Assembly: GCF_008933155.1 (NCBI RefSeq)
Contig: NZ_WBVP01000004.1
Coordinates: 124,001-188,000, forward strand
Direction of reading: 5' to 3'
From: Aliivibrio finisterrensis
Lineage (GTDB): Bacteria > Pseudomonadota > Gammaproteobacteria > Enterobacterales > Vibrionaceae
DNA length: 64,000 nucleotides
Both the position numbers and the translations under genes were made by a program. Under the pieces are notes generated by a model, which saw nothing but the letters and a program-made list of their open reading frames with translations, ran no database searches and was not told the origin of the DNA. Shown piece by piece: positions 42,915 to 53,491 of this stretch (positions are counted from its first letter, which is position 1; each line of letters begins with the position of its first letter).

Positions 42915-43475
42915 TTACATCGCAAAGTTTACGATTGGGAAACAAGGTAGGAAACCATTTTCTGCACAGTTAATCAAACCAACCTGAACACCTTTTATCT
43001 CAGATGTCATGTTGAAGAAACCAACTTGAACGTGTGAATCATTTGAAAGGTTAGCAACACCAACATCAACCATGGTGTAACCTTCAGAGTAGTTCACTGC
43101 AGATAGGTTTGCACCTTTAACATTATTCGTGATATTTACAAAACCTAGGTTAGCACCTAAGTCATCACCCATATGCCAGTTAAACAGACCAAAAGATGCC
43201 CCTGTCATGTTGCCATTAACTTTGTTCGCACCGATAAACAGTGGGAAATTAACACCGGTTAGATTATCACTCTCAGACATACCAATCGCAAAATCGACAC
43301 CGGTTACATCGCCAGTTTTACCATAAAGAGCCGCTAAACGTACGCCTTTTACTTCACTTGCTGCTGGTGCGTTAAAACCATTCAGTGTTGAAAACATCAC
43401 AGGTGTACTATTCGCCATAGCGAATGATGAAACCATAGATAATGCCGCGCAAGTACCAACTAAAATCTTCTTCAT
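42915..43475 (-). CDS. Exported repeat protein (VC2662-like / LA_2272-type surface repeat)
   Basis: This 186-residue protein has a signal peptide ending after AMA (about residue 21). The rest consists of about seven degenerate repeats of 18-20 residues with a hydrophobic-Gly-x-N core, for example LTGVNFPLF, MTGASFGLFN, LGANLGFVN, VKGANLSAVN and IKGVQVGLIN. Such patterns fold as a solenoid or beta-roll. Two Cys near the C-terminus (CAENGFLPC) may form a disulfide. I recall similar Vibrio proteins of unknown function. It could lie in the periplasm or at the surface. It is monocistronic. Confidence 0.65.
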   Translation of the reverse strand: MKKILVGTCAALSMVSSFAMANSTPVMFSTLNGFNAPAASEVKGVRLAALYGKTGDVTGVDFAIGMSESDNLTGVNFPLFIGANKVNGNMTGASFGLFNWHMGDDLGANLGFVNITNNVKGANLSAVNYSEGYTMVDVGVANLSNDSHVQVGFFNMTSEIKGVQVGLINCAENGFLPCFPIVNFAM

Positions 43476-43637
43476 AAGATATTCCTTTATTGCTTTAATT
43501 TATGATTATTAACTGAATCTATTTTTGTATCATTCGTCGCATAATAAGTACGACAATTTATAATATACGCATTAATTCTAATAAATACAGCATAGTTTAA
43601 AAAGTAACACTATGATTATTATTTTTAAGCCAAATCC

Positions 43638-44336
43638 TTACTTGATCACATCATCTATATTTTGATCGCCAATATGGCGCACATCTTTTCCTTTTACAAA
43701 ATAAATAATGTACTCACAAATATTCTGGCAACGATCTCCCACTCGCTCAATTGCACGAGCCGCCCACATCACTTTCATCACGCTTGGAATTGAACTTGGG
43801 TCTTCCATCATATAGTTCATTAACTGACGAATAACAGCATCGTATTCTGCATCTATTTTATCATCAAACTTATACGCTTCTGTCGCTGCTTTTACATCCA
43901 TTCGAGCATATGCATCCAACACTGAATGCATCATTTTAACGGATTGGCGACCTAGAGACTCAAGAGAAACCAGTAACGACTGGTGTTTATTCGAGAAGTT
44001 TTCTAGTGATACTTTTGCTATTTGAGAAGCGACATCACCAATACGCTCTAAATCGGTAATGGTTTTGATTATCGCCATAACCAAACGCAGGTCACTGGCT
44101 GTGGGCTGACGCTTTGCAATGATACGAGTGCACGCTTCATCGATTGCCACTTCCATGGCGTTCACTTTATGATCTTCATGCATTACTCGTTTTGCTAAAT
44201 CAGCATCGTGATTATGCAGTGCCTCTAATGCATAGGTAAGCTGCTGCTCCACCATCCCCCCCATGGTTAATACATGAGTTCTAATAGCTTCAAGTTCGGT
44301 GTTAAATTGGCCTGAAATATGTCGACCAAGTTGCAT
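43638..44336 (-). CDS. phoU: Phosphate signalling regulator PhoU
   Basis: PhoU couples the PstSCAB transporter to the PhoR kinase and keeps the Pho regulon off when phosphate is plentiful. The 232-residue protein is two three-helix bundles, each with a metal-binding E/D-x-x-x-D signature ([13 protein letters not shown] and [25 protein letters not shown] in the second). It is the last gene of the phoBR-pst cluster, 38 bp after pstB. Confidence 0.96.
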   Translation of the reverse strand: MQLGRHISGQFNTELEAIRTHVLTMGGMVEQQLTYALEALHNHDADLAKRVMHEDHKVNAMEVAIDEACTRIIAKRQPTASDLRLVMAIIKTITDLERIGDVASQIAKVSLENFSNKHQSLLVSLESLGRQSVKMMHSVLDAYARMDVKAATEAYKFDDKIDAEYDAVIRQLMNYMMEDPSSIPSVMKVMWAARAIERVGDRCQNICEYIIYFVKGKDVRHIGDQNIDDVIK

Positions 44337-44374
44337 GGTATGTCCTTATTTTATTATTGGCCTATCGTCGGAGG

Positions 44375-45193
44375 TTATCCATAACGGCCTGTAATGTAGT
44401 CTTCTGTTTGCTTATGTACTGGTGATGTGAAAATCGTATTTGCATTACCGTATTCAACCAATTTACCTTGATTGATAAAAGCGGTGTGATCACTCACTCG
44501 CGCTGCTTGTTGCATATTATGCGTCACAATAACAACGGTATATTTACTTTTTAGCTCATAGATAAGCTCTTCAATCGTCAAAGTAGAAATAGGATCCAAT
44601 GCTGACGTTGGCTCATCGAGTAATAATACTTCTGGCTCAATAGCGATAGCTCTAGCGATAACTAAGCGTTGCTGCTGACCGCCTGATAACCCAAAGGCAT
44701 TCTCATGTAATCGATGTTTGACTTCATCCCATAATGCAGCTGCTTTCAACGCATCTTCAACCGCTTCATCTAATACTCGCGCTTCTTTGATCCCTTGTAA
44801 ACGTAAACCGTAAACCACATTCTCATAAATTGATTTAGGAAACGGATTTGGCCTTTGGAACACCATTCCTACACGGCGACGCAGTGAAGGGATATCAGTA
44901 TTTGGTTGATAAATATCATCACCAAACAACTTAATTTCCCCTTTAATTTTGCAATTATCAACCAAATCGTTCATGCGATTAATACAACGTAATAAGGTAG
45001 ATTTACCGCAGCCGGACGGCCCAATAAACGCCGTTACCTGCCCCTTAGGAATACGCATTTCAATATTCGATAGTGCTGACGTTTTATCATAATTTAAACT
45101 AAGATTATTAATCTCTATGGCTGTATTTTCATCTGATAAATTATTTACGTCTATTGGCGATAGAAAAGAGAGATCCGGTGATAATGAATACAT
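44375..45193 (-). CDS. pstB: Phosphate ABC transporter ATP-binding protein
   Basis: PstB drives phosphate import through PstA/PstC. The Walker [10 protein letters not shown], the signature LSGGQQQRL and Walker [14 protein letters not shown] are all present. The 272-residue length includes an N-terminal extension of about 20 residues before the ABC core begins at [11 protein letters not shown]. The start is 4 bp after pstA ends. Confidence 0.97.
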   Translation of the reverse strand: MYSLSPDLSFLSPIDVNNLSDENTAIEINNLSLNYDKTSALSNIEMRIPKGQVTAFIGPSGCGKSTLLRCINRMNDLVDNCKIKGEIKLFGDDIYQPNTDIPSLRRRVGMVFQRPNPFPKSIYENVVYGLRLQGIKEARVLDEAVEDALKAAALWDEVKHRLHENAFGLSGGQQQRLVIARAIAIEPEVLLLDEPTSALDPISTLTIEELIYELKSKYTVVIVTHNMQQAARVSDHTAFINQGKLVEYGNANTIFTSPVHKQTEDYITGRYG

Positions 45194-45197
45194 ACAG

Positions 45198-46721
45198 TTA
45201 TAACTCCAATGTTCTATATTTCTCTCGTAAATTATTACGAATAGCGATAGCCGTTAAATTTAATCCAATGATAACCGTGACTAATAAAAAAGCCGTTGCA
45301 TACACAATAGGTCTTGCCGCTTCAACATTGGGGCTCTGAAAACCAACATCATAAATATGATAACCAAGGTGCATAAACTTTCTATCTAAGTGTAAATAGG
45401 GCGCAATGTTATCAACGGGTAAAGAAGGAGCCAGTTTTACTACACCAACTAACATAAGAGGCGCGACCTCTCCCGCGGCTCTTGCTACCGCTAAAATTAA
45501 TCCCGTCATAATAGCAGGGCTTGCCATAGGCAAAACGATCTTCCATAAGGTTTCAAACTGAGTGGCACCTAATGCTAAGGATCCATGACGTACTGAGTTT
45601 GGAATACGACTGAGCCCTTCCTCAGTTGCAACAATAACGACGGGTAATGTTAAAATAGCCAAGGTTAATGCCGACCATAATAAACCAGGCGTTCCAAATG
45701 TAGGGGTCGGCAACTCATTAGAATAGAACAGCTGATCGAGCGTTCCACCCACCACATAAACAAAGAACCCCAAACCAAACACGCCATAAACGATGGACGG
45801 CACACCTGCAAGGTTTATCACAGCTATTCGAACTAACCTAGTTAGCATATTTGGTTTCGCATATTCATGAAGATAAATCGCGGCAATTACCCCTAATGGC
45901 ATCACAATAACAGACATAAGAAGAACTAATAAAATAGTACCGAAAATAGCAGGGAAAACACCGCCTTCCGAGTTCGCTTCTCGTGGACTATCAGAAACAA
46001 AGTCATACAACTCATCAAACCAATGGCCTATTTTTTCTTGCAGTGACATCGCATTAGGAAACCAGATATCAACCACATTATCACTGCTTAATTTATAGCT
46101 ATTTCCCTGACTATCTTTTAACGTTAAATAGCTGTAACTCAATTGGTTTGAAATTTTTTTTGCTTGTTCATTGAGCGCGTTTTCTTGTTGCTTACGCTCA
46201 CTACTAGATAAAGCTAAACTTGGTAATGCATCAAGTTGATGATAAAGCTTATGTTGCTCTTGTTCTAATAAATCAATTTTCGCTTTTTCACTTCTAACCC
46301 ATGCCTCTACCTGTTGTCGATTAAGCTCAAGGCCATTTGATGTCTCAATAATAGTGCCAAAATATTTACCATGTTGGAGTCGATCAACCACAACAAGATC
46401 TTTAGGTTTGGTAACCGATTGGATCTTATCCTGATTAATATTAATAAAATCGAATCCATTAATATCGCGGTTTCCAACTTTTATAATTAAACGCTCTTGG
46501 TTCTCTGAGCTTTTCCCATGAAACTTTTCAACGTCATACAACTGCCCGACAATCACTTGTCCATCAGTTGTGTGCCACTCTTGCAATGCCGTTGGCCAAA
46601 AATAGGATAAGCCCTTCCAGCCAATCAATAATAGAATACCAAGCACGGCAATCATGCTAATGCTCACTGAACCCGCAGTAAGCCATATCCAAGGTGAGCC
46701 TGATTTAATCCAATGCTTCAT
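45198..46721 (-). CDS. pstA: Phosphate ABC transporter permease PstA, long form
   Basis: The C-terminal half is a normal PstA permease with the EAA loop ([17 protein letters not shown]) and about five further helices. At 507 residues it is some 200 longer than E. coli PstA. The extra part is a soluble segment after the first helix (about 36-250), with a coiled-coil-like charged stretch near 160-200 ([14 protein letters not shown] and [13 protein letters not shown]). Long PstA forms occur in other gamma-proteobacteria; the function of the insert is unknown. It lies 25 bp after pstC. Confidence 0.93.
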   Translation of the reverse strand: MKHWIKSGSPWIWLTAGSVSISMIAVLGILLLIGWKGLSYFWPTALQEWHTTDGQVIVGQLYDVEKFHGKSSENQERLIIKVGNRDINGFDFININQDKIQSVTKPKDLVVVDRLQHGKYFGTIIETSNGLELNRQQVEAWVRSEKAKIDLLEQEQHKLYHQLDALPSLALSSSERKQQENALNEQAKKISNQLSYSYLTLKDSQGNSYKLSSDNVVDIWFPNAMSLQEKIGHWFDELYDFVSDSPREANSEGGVFPAIFGTILLVLLMSVIVMPLGVIAAIYLHEYAKPNMLTRLVRIAVINLAGVPSIVYGVFGLGFFVYVVGGTLDQLFYSNELPTPTFGTPGLLWSALTLAILTLPVVIVATEEGLSRIPNSVRHGSLALGATQFETLWKIVLPMASPAIMTGLILAVARAAGEVAPLMLVGVVKLAPSLPVDNIAPYLHLDRKFMHLGYHIYDVGFQSPNVEAARPIVYATAFLLVTVIIGLNLTAIAIRNNLREKYRTLEL

Positions 46722-46746
46722 TTATTTACCTTCATTCAGATCAAAC

Positions 46747-48960
46747 CTATAAACTACGGTACTTTTCACGCAACCCTTGGCGTATCCACTCAGCCAAAGA
46801 GTTCACAAAAAAAGTAAACACAAACAGTAAAAATGCAGCTAAGAAAAGCATTCTAAAGTGAGTGCTTCCTATCTCTGATTCTGGCATTTCAATCGCAATA
46901 TTTGCGGCAAGGGTTCTCATTCCTTCTAAAATATTACCATCCATAATAGGGGTGTTTCCGGTCGCCATTAATACAATCATGGTTTCACCAACTGCTCGCC
47001 CTAATCCCATCATTACCGCTGAGAAAATACCTGGACTCGCCGTTAGCAACACCACTTTGGTTAATGTTTGCCATTGCGTTGCCCCTAAAGCTAACGAGCC
47101 TTCAGATAAGTGTTTTGGTACTGAGAAAATCGCGTCTTCCGCGATGGTATAAATCGTCGGAATAATCGCGGCGCCCATGGCAATCCCTACCACCAAAGCA
47201 TTGCGCTGGTCGTAACCCACGCCGTTATCACCAAGGTAACTACGTAAATCACCATTAAACAACCAATTTTCGATAACGTACCCATATTGAAAAGTCAGAT
47301 ACCCAACGCCTATCAAGGCCGGGATCAATAATATTGCATGCTGCCCTCGTGGAAGCTTTCGCATGATATGCGCTGGTAATATGTGCCAAATAAACGCAAT
47401 AATAATCATACTTAATGGAAAGAGTACAAATAGGCTAAATACGGCAACGAGATTATTCTCAACAATGGGCGCTAACCAAATACCCGCTAATAAACCAATA
47501 ATCACCGTCGGCAGTGCTTCCATTATCTCAATCGTCGGTTTTACGTATCGACGAACATTAGAAGACATAAAGTAAGCGGTATAAATAGCACTACCAATAG
47601 CTATTGGGCCTGCGAAAATAAGCGCATAAAAAGCCGCTTTTAAGGTTCCAAAAGCCAGCGGCATTAAACTGAATTTAGATTCAAAGTCATCGTTCGCTGC
47701 TGTCGATTGCCAAATATACGCAGGCTCTGGGTAGCCTTCATACCATATTTTGCCAAAAACAGACTGTACACTCACTTCTGGGTGAGGGTTGGTTACCTCA
47801 AAGCATTGCCACCCTTTTTGGGTTAATACAATAAGCTTCTCTGCATTGGGAGGTTGAGTTGCCGCCAATACTTCTTCATTAAACAGATGCTGGCTATACA
47901 GCGCTTTTTCTGTTGTCGTGTGAACTAAAGATACATTGCCTTTAGCATCAATAATAGTCACACCTTTACGGTAAACCTCTGGTGCTAATTGCTTAATTGG
48001 AGCATCTACATTAAAGGTTCGAATTAAGGTTAGTTGACGTTTTTCATCCTTAATCGTATCAAACCACTGAGATAAGCTACCATTGTCAAATTGCACCAAC
48101 ACTGAATGGGCACCAGACAATAACGTCAGTTTCTGTGCCGATTCTTTTAATGCAATACGCTCTCGTAAATTGGCTTTATGGTCTTTTAATGTCCAAACTT
48201 GTAGCTCATGTTGATATAAGAAATACAAAAAATCATTATTTGGAGTGATCACCATGGATAATAATTTTTTCGTCTTATCTAGCGCCCCCCCTTCAAACTC
48301 AATCGGGATCGCTTTCCAAATGGACTCACCCGTCATTTGGTTAATCACACTATCAAGTTCTACCCCTAACAATCGCTTATCTTTGGTTTGTGCTAAAACA
48401 ACCCCTTCGGTTGCCGTTAAGCTAAGCGCAACTTGTGTAAGCTCCTTCTTTTGTTCATCAATTTGAATCAGAGGAAATGGAGTAAAGCTTTCAACGTAAG
48501 GAATAAGCTGTCGAAGCCCTTGTTTGTAATTAGTTTGAAAGCCAATTTGAGCAAACTGCACTTGGCCCTTTGCATCCCCAAAAGCGAACCAATCTTGGCT
48601 TTCAATGGTGGCAGCAAAAGCCGTGGGATTCGTGATAATTTGTGTTTCACTGACCTGCTTCTTGTTAAGAAGATCTATAAACTGAACTCGGCCTTTATCA
48701 TCAATTCGGTAAGCCATTTTTCCTTGTTCATCAGAGCCAATAGCAAGGGTGGCATTATCATATGATGCTGAATATTGAGATAAAGGTTCAACCGTTACAG
48801 AAGTAAAAATAGGCGCAATAACCGCCAATAAATAAAAACAGATAAGCATAAGAGCTGCGATGATCCCTATGCCACTGGATTTCACCCAAATACGCATAAT
48901 CAGATCGACAACATAGCGTTGCCTGTCTCGGATAATCTGATTAGGTTTGGCGTATGCCAT
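46747..48960 (-). CDS. pstC: Phosphate ABC transporter permease PstC, long form
   Basis: PstC pairs with PstA to form the phosphate channel. At 737 residues it is more than twice E. coli PstC (319). Helix 1 lies at about 32-52; then comes a soluble periplasmic insert of about 375 residues; the standard permease follows from about 432, with the EAA loop LALGATQWQTLTKVVLL. The insert shows short repeating beta-rich units (LAIGSDEQG, YRIDDKGRVQFIDL, FGDAKGQVQFAQI, VQFDNGSLSQWF) like a WD/beta-propeller. A Pho box precedes the gene. Confidence 0.93.
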   Translation of the reverse strand: MAYAKPNQIIRDRQRYVVDLIMRIWVKSSGIGIIAALMLICFYLLAVIAPIFTSVTVEPLSQYSASYDNATLAIGSDEQGKMAYRIDDKGRVQFIDLLNKKQVSETQIITNPTAFAATIESQDWFAFGDAKGQVQFAQIGFQTNYKQGLRQLIPYVESFTPFPLIQIDEQKKELTQVALSLTATEGVVLAQTKDKRLLGVELDSVINQMTGESIWKAIPIEFEGGALDKTKKLLSMVITPNNDFLYFLYQHELQVWTLKDHKANLRERIALKESAQKLTLLSGAHSVLVQFDNGSLSQWFDTIKDEKRQLTLIRTFNVDAPIKQLAPEVYRKGVTIIDAKGNVSLVHTTTEKALYSQHLFNEEVLAATQPPNAEKLIVLTQKGWQCFEVTNPHPEVSVQSVFGKIWYEGYPEPAYIWQSTAANDDFESKFSLMPLAFGTLKAAFYALIFAGPIAIGSAIYTAYFMSSNVRRYVKPTIEIMEALPTVIIGLLAGIWLAPIVENNLVAVFSLFVLFPLSMIIIAFIWHILPAHIMRKLPRGQHAILLIPALIGVGYLTFQYGYVIENWLFNGDLRSYLGDNGVGYDQRNALVVGIAMGAAIIPTIYTIAEDAIFSVPKHLSEGSLALGATQWQTLTKVVLLTASPGIFSAVMMGLGRAVGETMIVLMATGNTPIMDGNILEGMRTLAANIAIEMPESEIGSTHFRMLFLAAFLLFVFTFFVNSLAEWIRQGLREKYRSL

Positions 48961-49016
48961 GATGAGATAACCTCTGTATTTATTAAATGATTGTTTACGT
49001 ATTTTTCAGTATAGGA

Positions 49017-49034
49017 ATGACACTATAATGACAA
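49017..49034 (-). promoter_or_regulatory. Pho box upstream of pstC
   Basis: On the minus strand TTGTCAT-TATA-GTGTCAT gives two 7-bp repeats at 11-bp spacing, the PhoB dimer site. It fills the gap between the pstS stop and pstC, 57 bp from the pstC ATG, implying a PhoB-driven promoter for pstCAB-phoU. Confidence 0.75.
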
Positions 49035-49035
49035 C

Positions 49036-50025
49036 TTAATGGAGATCTAATTTAGAAAGCTCTTGTAAGACAAAACGTTCCGATAATGCGATATAGCCAT
49101 CCTGCTCAACTCTTTTCTGCCCTTCTAATGACAACATATAACGAATAAATTCGGTTTCTAAAGGCTGCAGTTTGGCTGTTGGTGGCTTATTGATGTAAAT
49201 ATATAAAAAACGAGCTAAAGGGTATTGACCACTAATAATATTATCAGTACTTGGTTCAATATAGTTCGTCCCTTCCCTTGTAATTGGCAACAGCTTTACA
49301 CCCGACATGTGATAACCAACACCAGAGTAACCAATGCCATTTAATGATGCAGAAACACCTTGAACTACGGATGCCGATCCTGGTTGTTCGTTGACATTCA
49401 CTTTGAAGTCACCGTTACATAAGGCGTTCTTTTTAAAGTAACCATAAGTACCAGAGACTGAATTTCGACCAAATAATTGAATTCGGTGTTTAGACCCACT
49501 ACTGTTTACACCTAAATCTTGCCAACGATTAATGGGTTTTACAGAACCACATCGTAATGTTGCCGAAAAGATAGCATCGAGCTGACTAAAGTTAAGTCCT
49601 TTTATTGGGTTATCTTGATGCACAAAAATTCCGAGCGCATCAATAGCAACTCGGATTTCAGTTGGCGGGTAACCAAATTGTCGTTCAAATGCGGCTTTTT
49701 CACTTTGCCGCATCCGCCGGCTCATAGGGCCAAACTGAGCCGTACTTTCAATTAATGCTGGCGGTGCCGTTGACGATCCTGATGCTTGAATTTGAATATT
49801 TACATTAGGATAAATACGTTGAAAATCTTCAGCCCATAAGGTCATCATATTCGCTAACGTATCTGAGCCTATTGAGGATAAGTTACCAGAAATTCCGGCA
49901 ACTCTTTCATAAGGAGCGAGTTTTCCATCATAAGAAAACGCATTTGATATAAACCCCAGCCAAAGCAATCCCACGGGAATTAATACCCTAAACCATCGCT
50001 GCTGTTTATACTGCGTCTTCTTCAT
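49036..50025 (-). CDS. pstS: Phosphate-binding protein PstS-like
   Basis: This 329-residue periplasmic phosphate-binding protein has a signal peptide (hydrophobic 12-30, cleavage near NAFSY). The PBP-like core includes SGNLSSIGSDTLANMM, QASGSSTAPPALIE and LFGRNSVSGTYGYF, which supply the Ser/Thr phosphate ligands. The form with PMSRRM resembles the PstS type found in vibrios and pseudomonads rather than E. coli PstS. It starts 7 bp after phoR, so binding protein and kinase are made from one message. Confidence 0.92.
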   Translation of the reverse strand: MKKTQYKQQRWFRVLIPVGLLWLGFISNAFSYDGKLAPYERVAGISGNLSSIGSDTLANMMTLWAEDFQRIYPNVNIQIQASGSSTAPPALIESTAQFGPMSRRMRQSEKAAFERQFGYPPTEIRVAIDALGIFVHQDNPIKGLNFSQLDAIFSATLRCGSVKPINRWQDLGVNSSGSKHRIQLFGRNSVSGTYGYFKKNALCNGDFKVNVNEQPGSASVVQGVSASLNGIGYSGVGYHMSGVKLLPITREGTNYIEPSTDNIISGQYPLARFLYIYINKPPTAKLQPLETEFIRYMLSLEGQKRVEQDGYIALSERFVLQELSKLDLH

Positions 50026-50032
50026 TATTCCA

Positions 50033-51331
50033 TTACTTTAAAATCAATTTTTTAGGGAGAACAAACGAGAAAGTAGTTCCTTTACCCAATTGGCTCTGTA
50101 TTTCTAACTGTGAGTCATGATGACTGAGTGCATGTTTTACAATTGCCAGTCCAAGTCCACTACCACCAGTATCTCTTGAACGCGCCTTATCTACGCGATA
50201 AAAACGCTCTGTTAATCGAGGAATGTGCTGTGGTTCAATTCCTTGCCCACCATCCTTTACGCTTAATTTAGCCCCTAGGTTCGTTGCCTGCCACTCAACA
50301 CTAATATCTGCACCATCAGTAGTATGTTTTACCGCGTTATAAACCAAGTTTGAAATCGCACTGCGTAGCTGATCTTCATCCCCTAATACTTTAAGGCGAG
50401 GATCGACATCAAAACGAATGCTGTGATTACGCTCACCACTTAATGCGATGGCTTCTTTCTCTAAAATATCTAACATAGAAGGCACATCAACATGCTCTTC
50501 TAATTGAGAGGTCGCTGCGGCTTCAATTTTTGAAAGCGTCAGTAATTGTTCAACCAAGCTTTCCATGCGTGATAATTGCTCAGTCATCACCCCATGTGCT
50601 CGCTTCCACATTGGACCAACCAGCATATCTGGGTCTTCCGACATTTCTAAATAGCCACGAAGCACCGTCATTGGTGTACGTAGTTCATGAGAAACGTTAG
50701 CAAAAAAGTTGCGGCGCATACCTTCTAGTTGCTTAACTTGTGTCACATCACGAACCACCATTAAAAATTCACCATCACTATACGGCACAATACGTATCTC
50801 AAGTGTCTTATCCGTGTTAATTGGTGATGGCATATCTAATGGAATATCAAACTGTTGAGCCATTAAATATTGAACAAAATCAGGGGTTCTAATTAAGTTA
50901 GTAATAGGATGCCCTGAATCGTCAGGCCAACGAAATCCCAGCAGTGATTGAGCAAGGCTATTACACCATACGATATTTCCTTCGTGACGAAATACCACTA
51001 CAGCATCAGGCAGTACTTCTGCCCCTTGTCGAAAGCGACGAATTAACGCAGACAGCTCTTTACGACGTTTTTTATGGCGTTTTTGTAAACGATAAGTCTC
51101 ATCAAAAATCGGCTCCCAACTCCCTGAGGCTGACGGTGGTGTTGCTTTTCTTCCCTCATGCAGCCAGCGCGACATTTTAATTTGATTATGTAAATGCCAA
51201 ATTAATAAAATAAATGAAGCAAGAAATAATAGTGGCCATAGCGCATCAAATAAATACCCAACAATCACCCAAGGTACGTAAAAAAACGCCAGTTCTCCAA
51301 CGAGCTTTTTCCATGAGAGACGTTCAACCAT
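50033..51331 (-). CDS. phoR: Phosphate regulon sensor histidine kinase PhoR
   Basis: PhoR is a membrane-bound kinase that phosphorylates PhoB when phosphate is scarce. The N-terminal hydrophobic hairpin lies at residues 10-45, followed by a charged linker and a PAS domain (about 95-190). The dimerisation/phosphoacceptor helix carries His in NVSHELRTP. The ATPase has N ([11 protein letters not shown]), G1 (KDGGQGIEP) and G2 ([12 protein letters not shown]) boxes. The 432-residue length is normal. It follows phoB by 35 bp. Confidence 0.96.
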   Translation of the reverse strand: MVERLSWKKLVGELAFFYVPWVIVGYLFDALWPLLFLASFILLIWHLHNQIKMSRWLHEGRKATPPSASGSWEPIFDETYRLQKRHKKRRKELSALIRRFRQGAEVLPDAVVVFRHEGNIVWCNSLAQSLLGFRWPDDSGHPITNLIRTPDFVQYLMAQQFDIPLDMPSPINTDKTLEIRIVPYSDGEFLMVVRDVTQVKQLEGMRRNFFANVSHELRTPMTVLRGYLEMSEDPDMLVGPMWKRAHGVMTEQLSRMESLVEQLLTLSKIEAAATSQLEEHVDVPSMLDILEKEAIALSGERNHSIRFDVDPRLKVLGDEDQLRSAISNLVYNAVKHTTDGADISVEWQATNLGAKLSVKDGGQGIEPQHIPRLTERFYRVDKARSRDTGGSGLGLAIVKHALSHHDSQLEIQSQLGKGTTFSFVLPKKLILK

Positions 51332-51366
51332 GTATTTTACCTTTTGCTTCTATTTATATTTAAGAA

Positions 51367-52059
51367 TTAAGACGTTTGAATAGAGAAACGATAACCCGCT
51401 CCACGAACGGTTTGCACTAAGCGATCATGTCCTTCCATTTCTAATGCCTTGCGTAAACGACGAATATGAACATCAACCGTACGATCTTCTACGTATACAT
51501 TAGTACCCCAAACATTATTCAATAGTTGTTCACGGCTGTATACACGCTCTTGATGAGTCATAAAGAAGTGCAGCATTTTAAATTCTGTCGGACCCATATC
51601 TAATGCTTTATCATTGGCTGTAACACGGTGTGATACTGGGTCTAATTTTAACCCTTGAACATCAATCAACTCTTCAACAGAGGTTGGGGATACTCGACGA
51701 ATAACGGCCTTTAAGCGCGCCATTAACTCTTTTGGTGAAAATGGTTTGGTGATGTAATCATCTGCGCCCACTTCAAGGCCGCGAACTTTATCTTCTTCTT
51801 CGCCGCGAGCTGTTAGCATAACTACTGGGATTTTTTTGGTAAATTCATCGCGCTTAAGGTGTTTGATTAAATTGATGCCTGAGCCACCTGGCAACATCCA
51901 ATCCAACAAAATTAAATCAGGGTAAGGTTCGCAGAGTAAACCAAGTGCAGTGTCATAATCTTCTGCTTCTATCGGTTCATATCCTTTCTGCTCTAATACA
52001 AAACACAGCATCTCACGGATTGGCGCTTCATCTTCTACTACAAGTATCCTTCTAGACAT
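51367..52059 (-). CDS. phoB: Phosphate regulon response regulator PhoB
   Basis: This OmpR-family activator binds Pho boxes and recruits RNA polymerase. The receiver domain has the phosphoacceptor Asp in [10 protein letters not shown] near residue 54, and acidic Glu/Asp at 10-11 (VEDEAP). The C-terminal winged helix contains RRLRKALE and ends GYRFSIQTS. The 230-residue length is normal. A good Pho box lies upstream, indicating autoactivation. It is first in the phoB-phoR-pstS-pstC-pstA-pstB-phoU series and is divergent from rdgC. Confidence 0.97.
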   Translation of the reverse strand: MSRRILVVEDEAPIREMLCFVLEQKGYEPIEAEDYDTALGLLCEPYPDLILLDWMLPGGSGINLIKHLKRDEFTKKIPVVMLTARGEEEDKVRGLEVGADDYITKPFSPKELMARLKAVIRRVSPTSVEELIDVQGLKLDPVSHRVTANDKALDMGPTEFKMLHFFMTHQERVYSREQLLNNVWGTNVYVEDRTVDVHIRRLRKALEMEGHDRLVQTVRGAGYRFSIQTS

Positions 52060-52113
52060 TCTTTTTACCTAAATTAGCCAACAAAATTTATAACGCTATT
52101 ATTAAAGCTAATT

Positions 52114-52131
52114 ATGACACTTTTGTGACTA
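52114..52131 (-). promoter_or_regulatory. Pho box upstream of phoB
   Basis: On the minus strand TAGTCAC-AAAA-GTGTCAT matches the Pho box (two 7-bp repeats spaced by 11 bp). A TAATAAT -10 lies about 10 bp downstream, the usual distance for class PhoB promoters. Confidence 0.75.
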
Positions 52132-52272
52132 TTGAAAAGAAAAGTTCATATTCTCATCAATGAAATTCTATCTCAGTGTCATTTATCCAAGATCCTGAAA
52201 TCTATACAAGCAATATTCAACAAAATCTCCTATCATAAGCGCACTTAAAAAAGACAGGAATTCAGCAGCATG

Positions 52273-53184
52273 ATGTGGTTTAAAAATTGTTTAATTTATC
52301 GTTTTACTAAAGAAGTTGATCTCAACCCTGAGCAACTTGAAAAACAACTGAACGATTTCCGTTTCACACCTTGTGGTAGCCAAGATATGCAAAAGTTTGG
52401 CTGGGTAACTGCAATGGGCCGTCATGGTGATATGCTGACTCACGTCGCAAGCAAAAATATTCTGATCTGTGCTAAAAAAGAAGAAAAAATGTTACCCGCG
52501 TCAGTGATTAAAGAATCAATGAACGCAAAAATTGATGCCATGGAACTTGAACAAGGTCGCCCTCTTAAGAAAAAAGAGAAAGACTCTATCAAAGATGACA
52601 TCGTTATTGATCTTCTTCCACGAGCATTTAGCAAGCACCAACAAACCTACGCATTAATTCTTCCAGAGGCTGGGTTTATTATTGTTGATGCTGGCAGTTA
52701 CAAAAAAGCGGAAGACGTATTAGCGTTGCTTCGTAAATCTATCGGTAGTCTACCTGTTGTTCCTCTTACTTCAACGCAACCTATTGAAAATGCCTTAACT
52801 GAGTGGGTTAAAACAGGTACTACGCCTCAAGGTTTTGAGATGGGTGAAGAAGCCGAACTAAAAGCAATTTTAGAAGATGGCGGCGTGATCCGTTGTAAGC
52901 AGCAAGAATTAGTGTGTGATGAAATCCACGCTCATATTGATGCAAACAAAATGGTTACTAAGTTAGCGCTAACTTGGCAAGAGCGTTTAGAGTTTATCCT
53001 TGCTGATGACCTATCGCTAAAACGCCTAAAGTTTAGCGATGAGATTAAAGACCAAAACGAAGACATTGGTTTTGAAGATAAAGCCGCACGTTTTGATGCT
53101 GATTTTTCTCTAATGAGCTCTGAGCTTGATGCTCTGCTTCCTGATCTATTCAAAGCACTTGGTGGCATTGAAGAGAAAGAGTAA
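52273..53184 (+). CDS. rdgC: Recombination-associated protein RdgC
   Basis: RdgC forms a ring dimer on DNA and limits RecA activity. The 303-residue sequence ([11 protein letters not shown] start, [48 protein letters not shown]) aligns end to end with E. coli RdgC. ATG ATG occurs at the start; the second is preferred by family length, though the first is as close to AGGA. It stands alone, divergent from phoB. Confidence 0.95.
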   Translation: MWFKNCLIYRFTKEVDLNPEQLEKQLNDFRFTPCGSQDMQKFGWVTAMGRHGDMLTHVASKNILICAKKEEKMLPASVIKESMNAKIDAMELEQGRPLKKKEKDSIKDDIVIDLLPRAFSKHQQTYALILPEAGFIIVDAGSYKKAEDVLALLRKSIGSLPVVPLTSTQPIENALTEWVKTGTTPQGFEMGEEAELKAILEDGGVIRCKQQELVCDEIHAHIDANKMVTKLALTWQERLEFILADDLSLKRLKFSDEIKDQNEDIGFEDKAARFDADFSLMSSELDALLPDLFKALGGIEEKE

Positions 53185-53191
53185 AACAGGA

Positions 53192-53321
53192 TTCAGATCG
53201 GTCGCAAGCTCCCTTGAAAGGTTCAGAGGTGCTTGCGGCAAGATCACCAATAAAAAATAATTTTCTTTAATATTGTACTGTCAGCAAACACCTCTGAAAT
53301 CTGCTAGCGCAGCGATCTGAA
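53192..53321. repeat. Nested inverted repeat between rdgC and trhP
   Basis: The outer arms TTCAGATCG (53192-53200) and CGATCTGAA (53313-53321) pair perfectly. The inner arms TTCAGAGGTG-C-TTGC (53222-53236) and GCAA-A-CACCTCTGAA (53284-53298) pair at 14 of 15 positions around a 47-nt AT-rich loop. A further related block with GCGACCTGAAACC follows near 53370. No T-run follows, so it is not a simple terminator. The rest of the 307-bp gap shows nothing clear. Confidence 0.6.
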
Positions 53322-53491
53322 CTCTTAATCCCCTATTTTCTTTGTTGTTTTCTTCAACCTGAAAGCGAAGCGACCTGAAACCTCTCTTTATACCCTAGCA
53401 CTTCCCTCACTTTCCATGTAAAATCCGGCCTCCTTCATATCCACGTGATATGACCTGACCTGAGATCAGAATACAACATTGGGAAGCAATC

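Noticed and set aside
46747-48960. Possible fusion of two genes in pstC caused by a frameshift
   Set aside because: The frame is continuous, the insert is in the same place as in other long PstC proteins, and helix 1 is still present before it.
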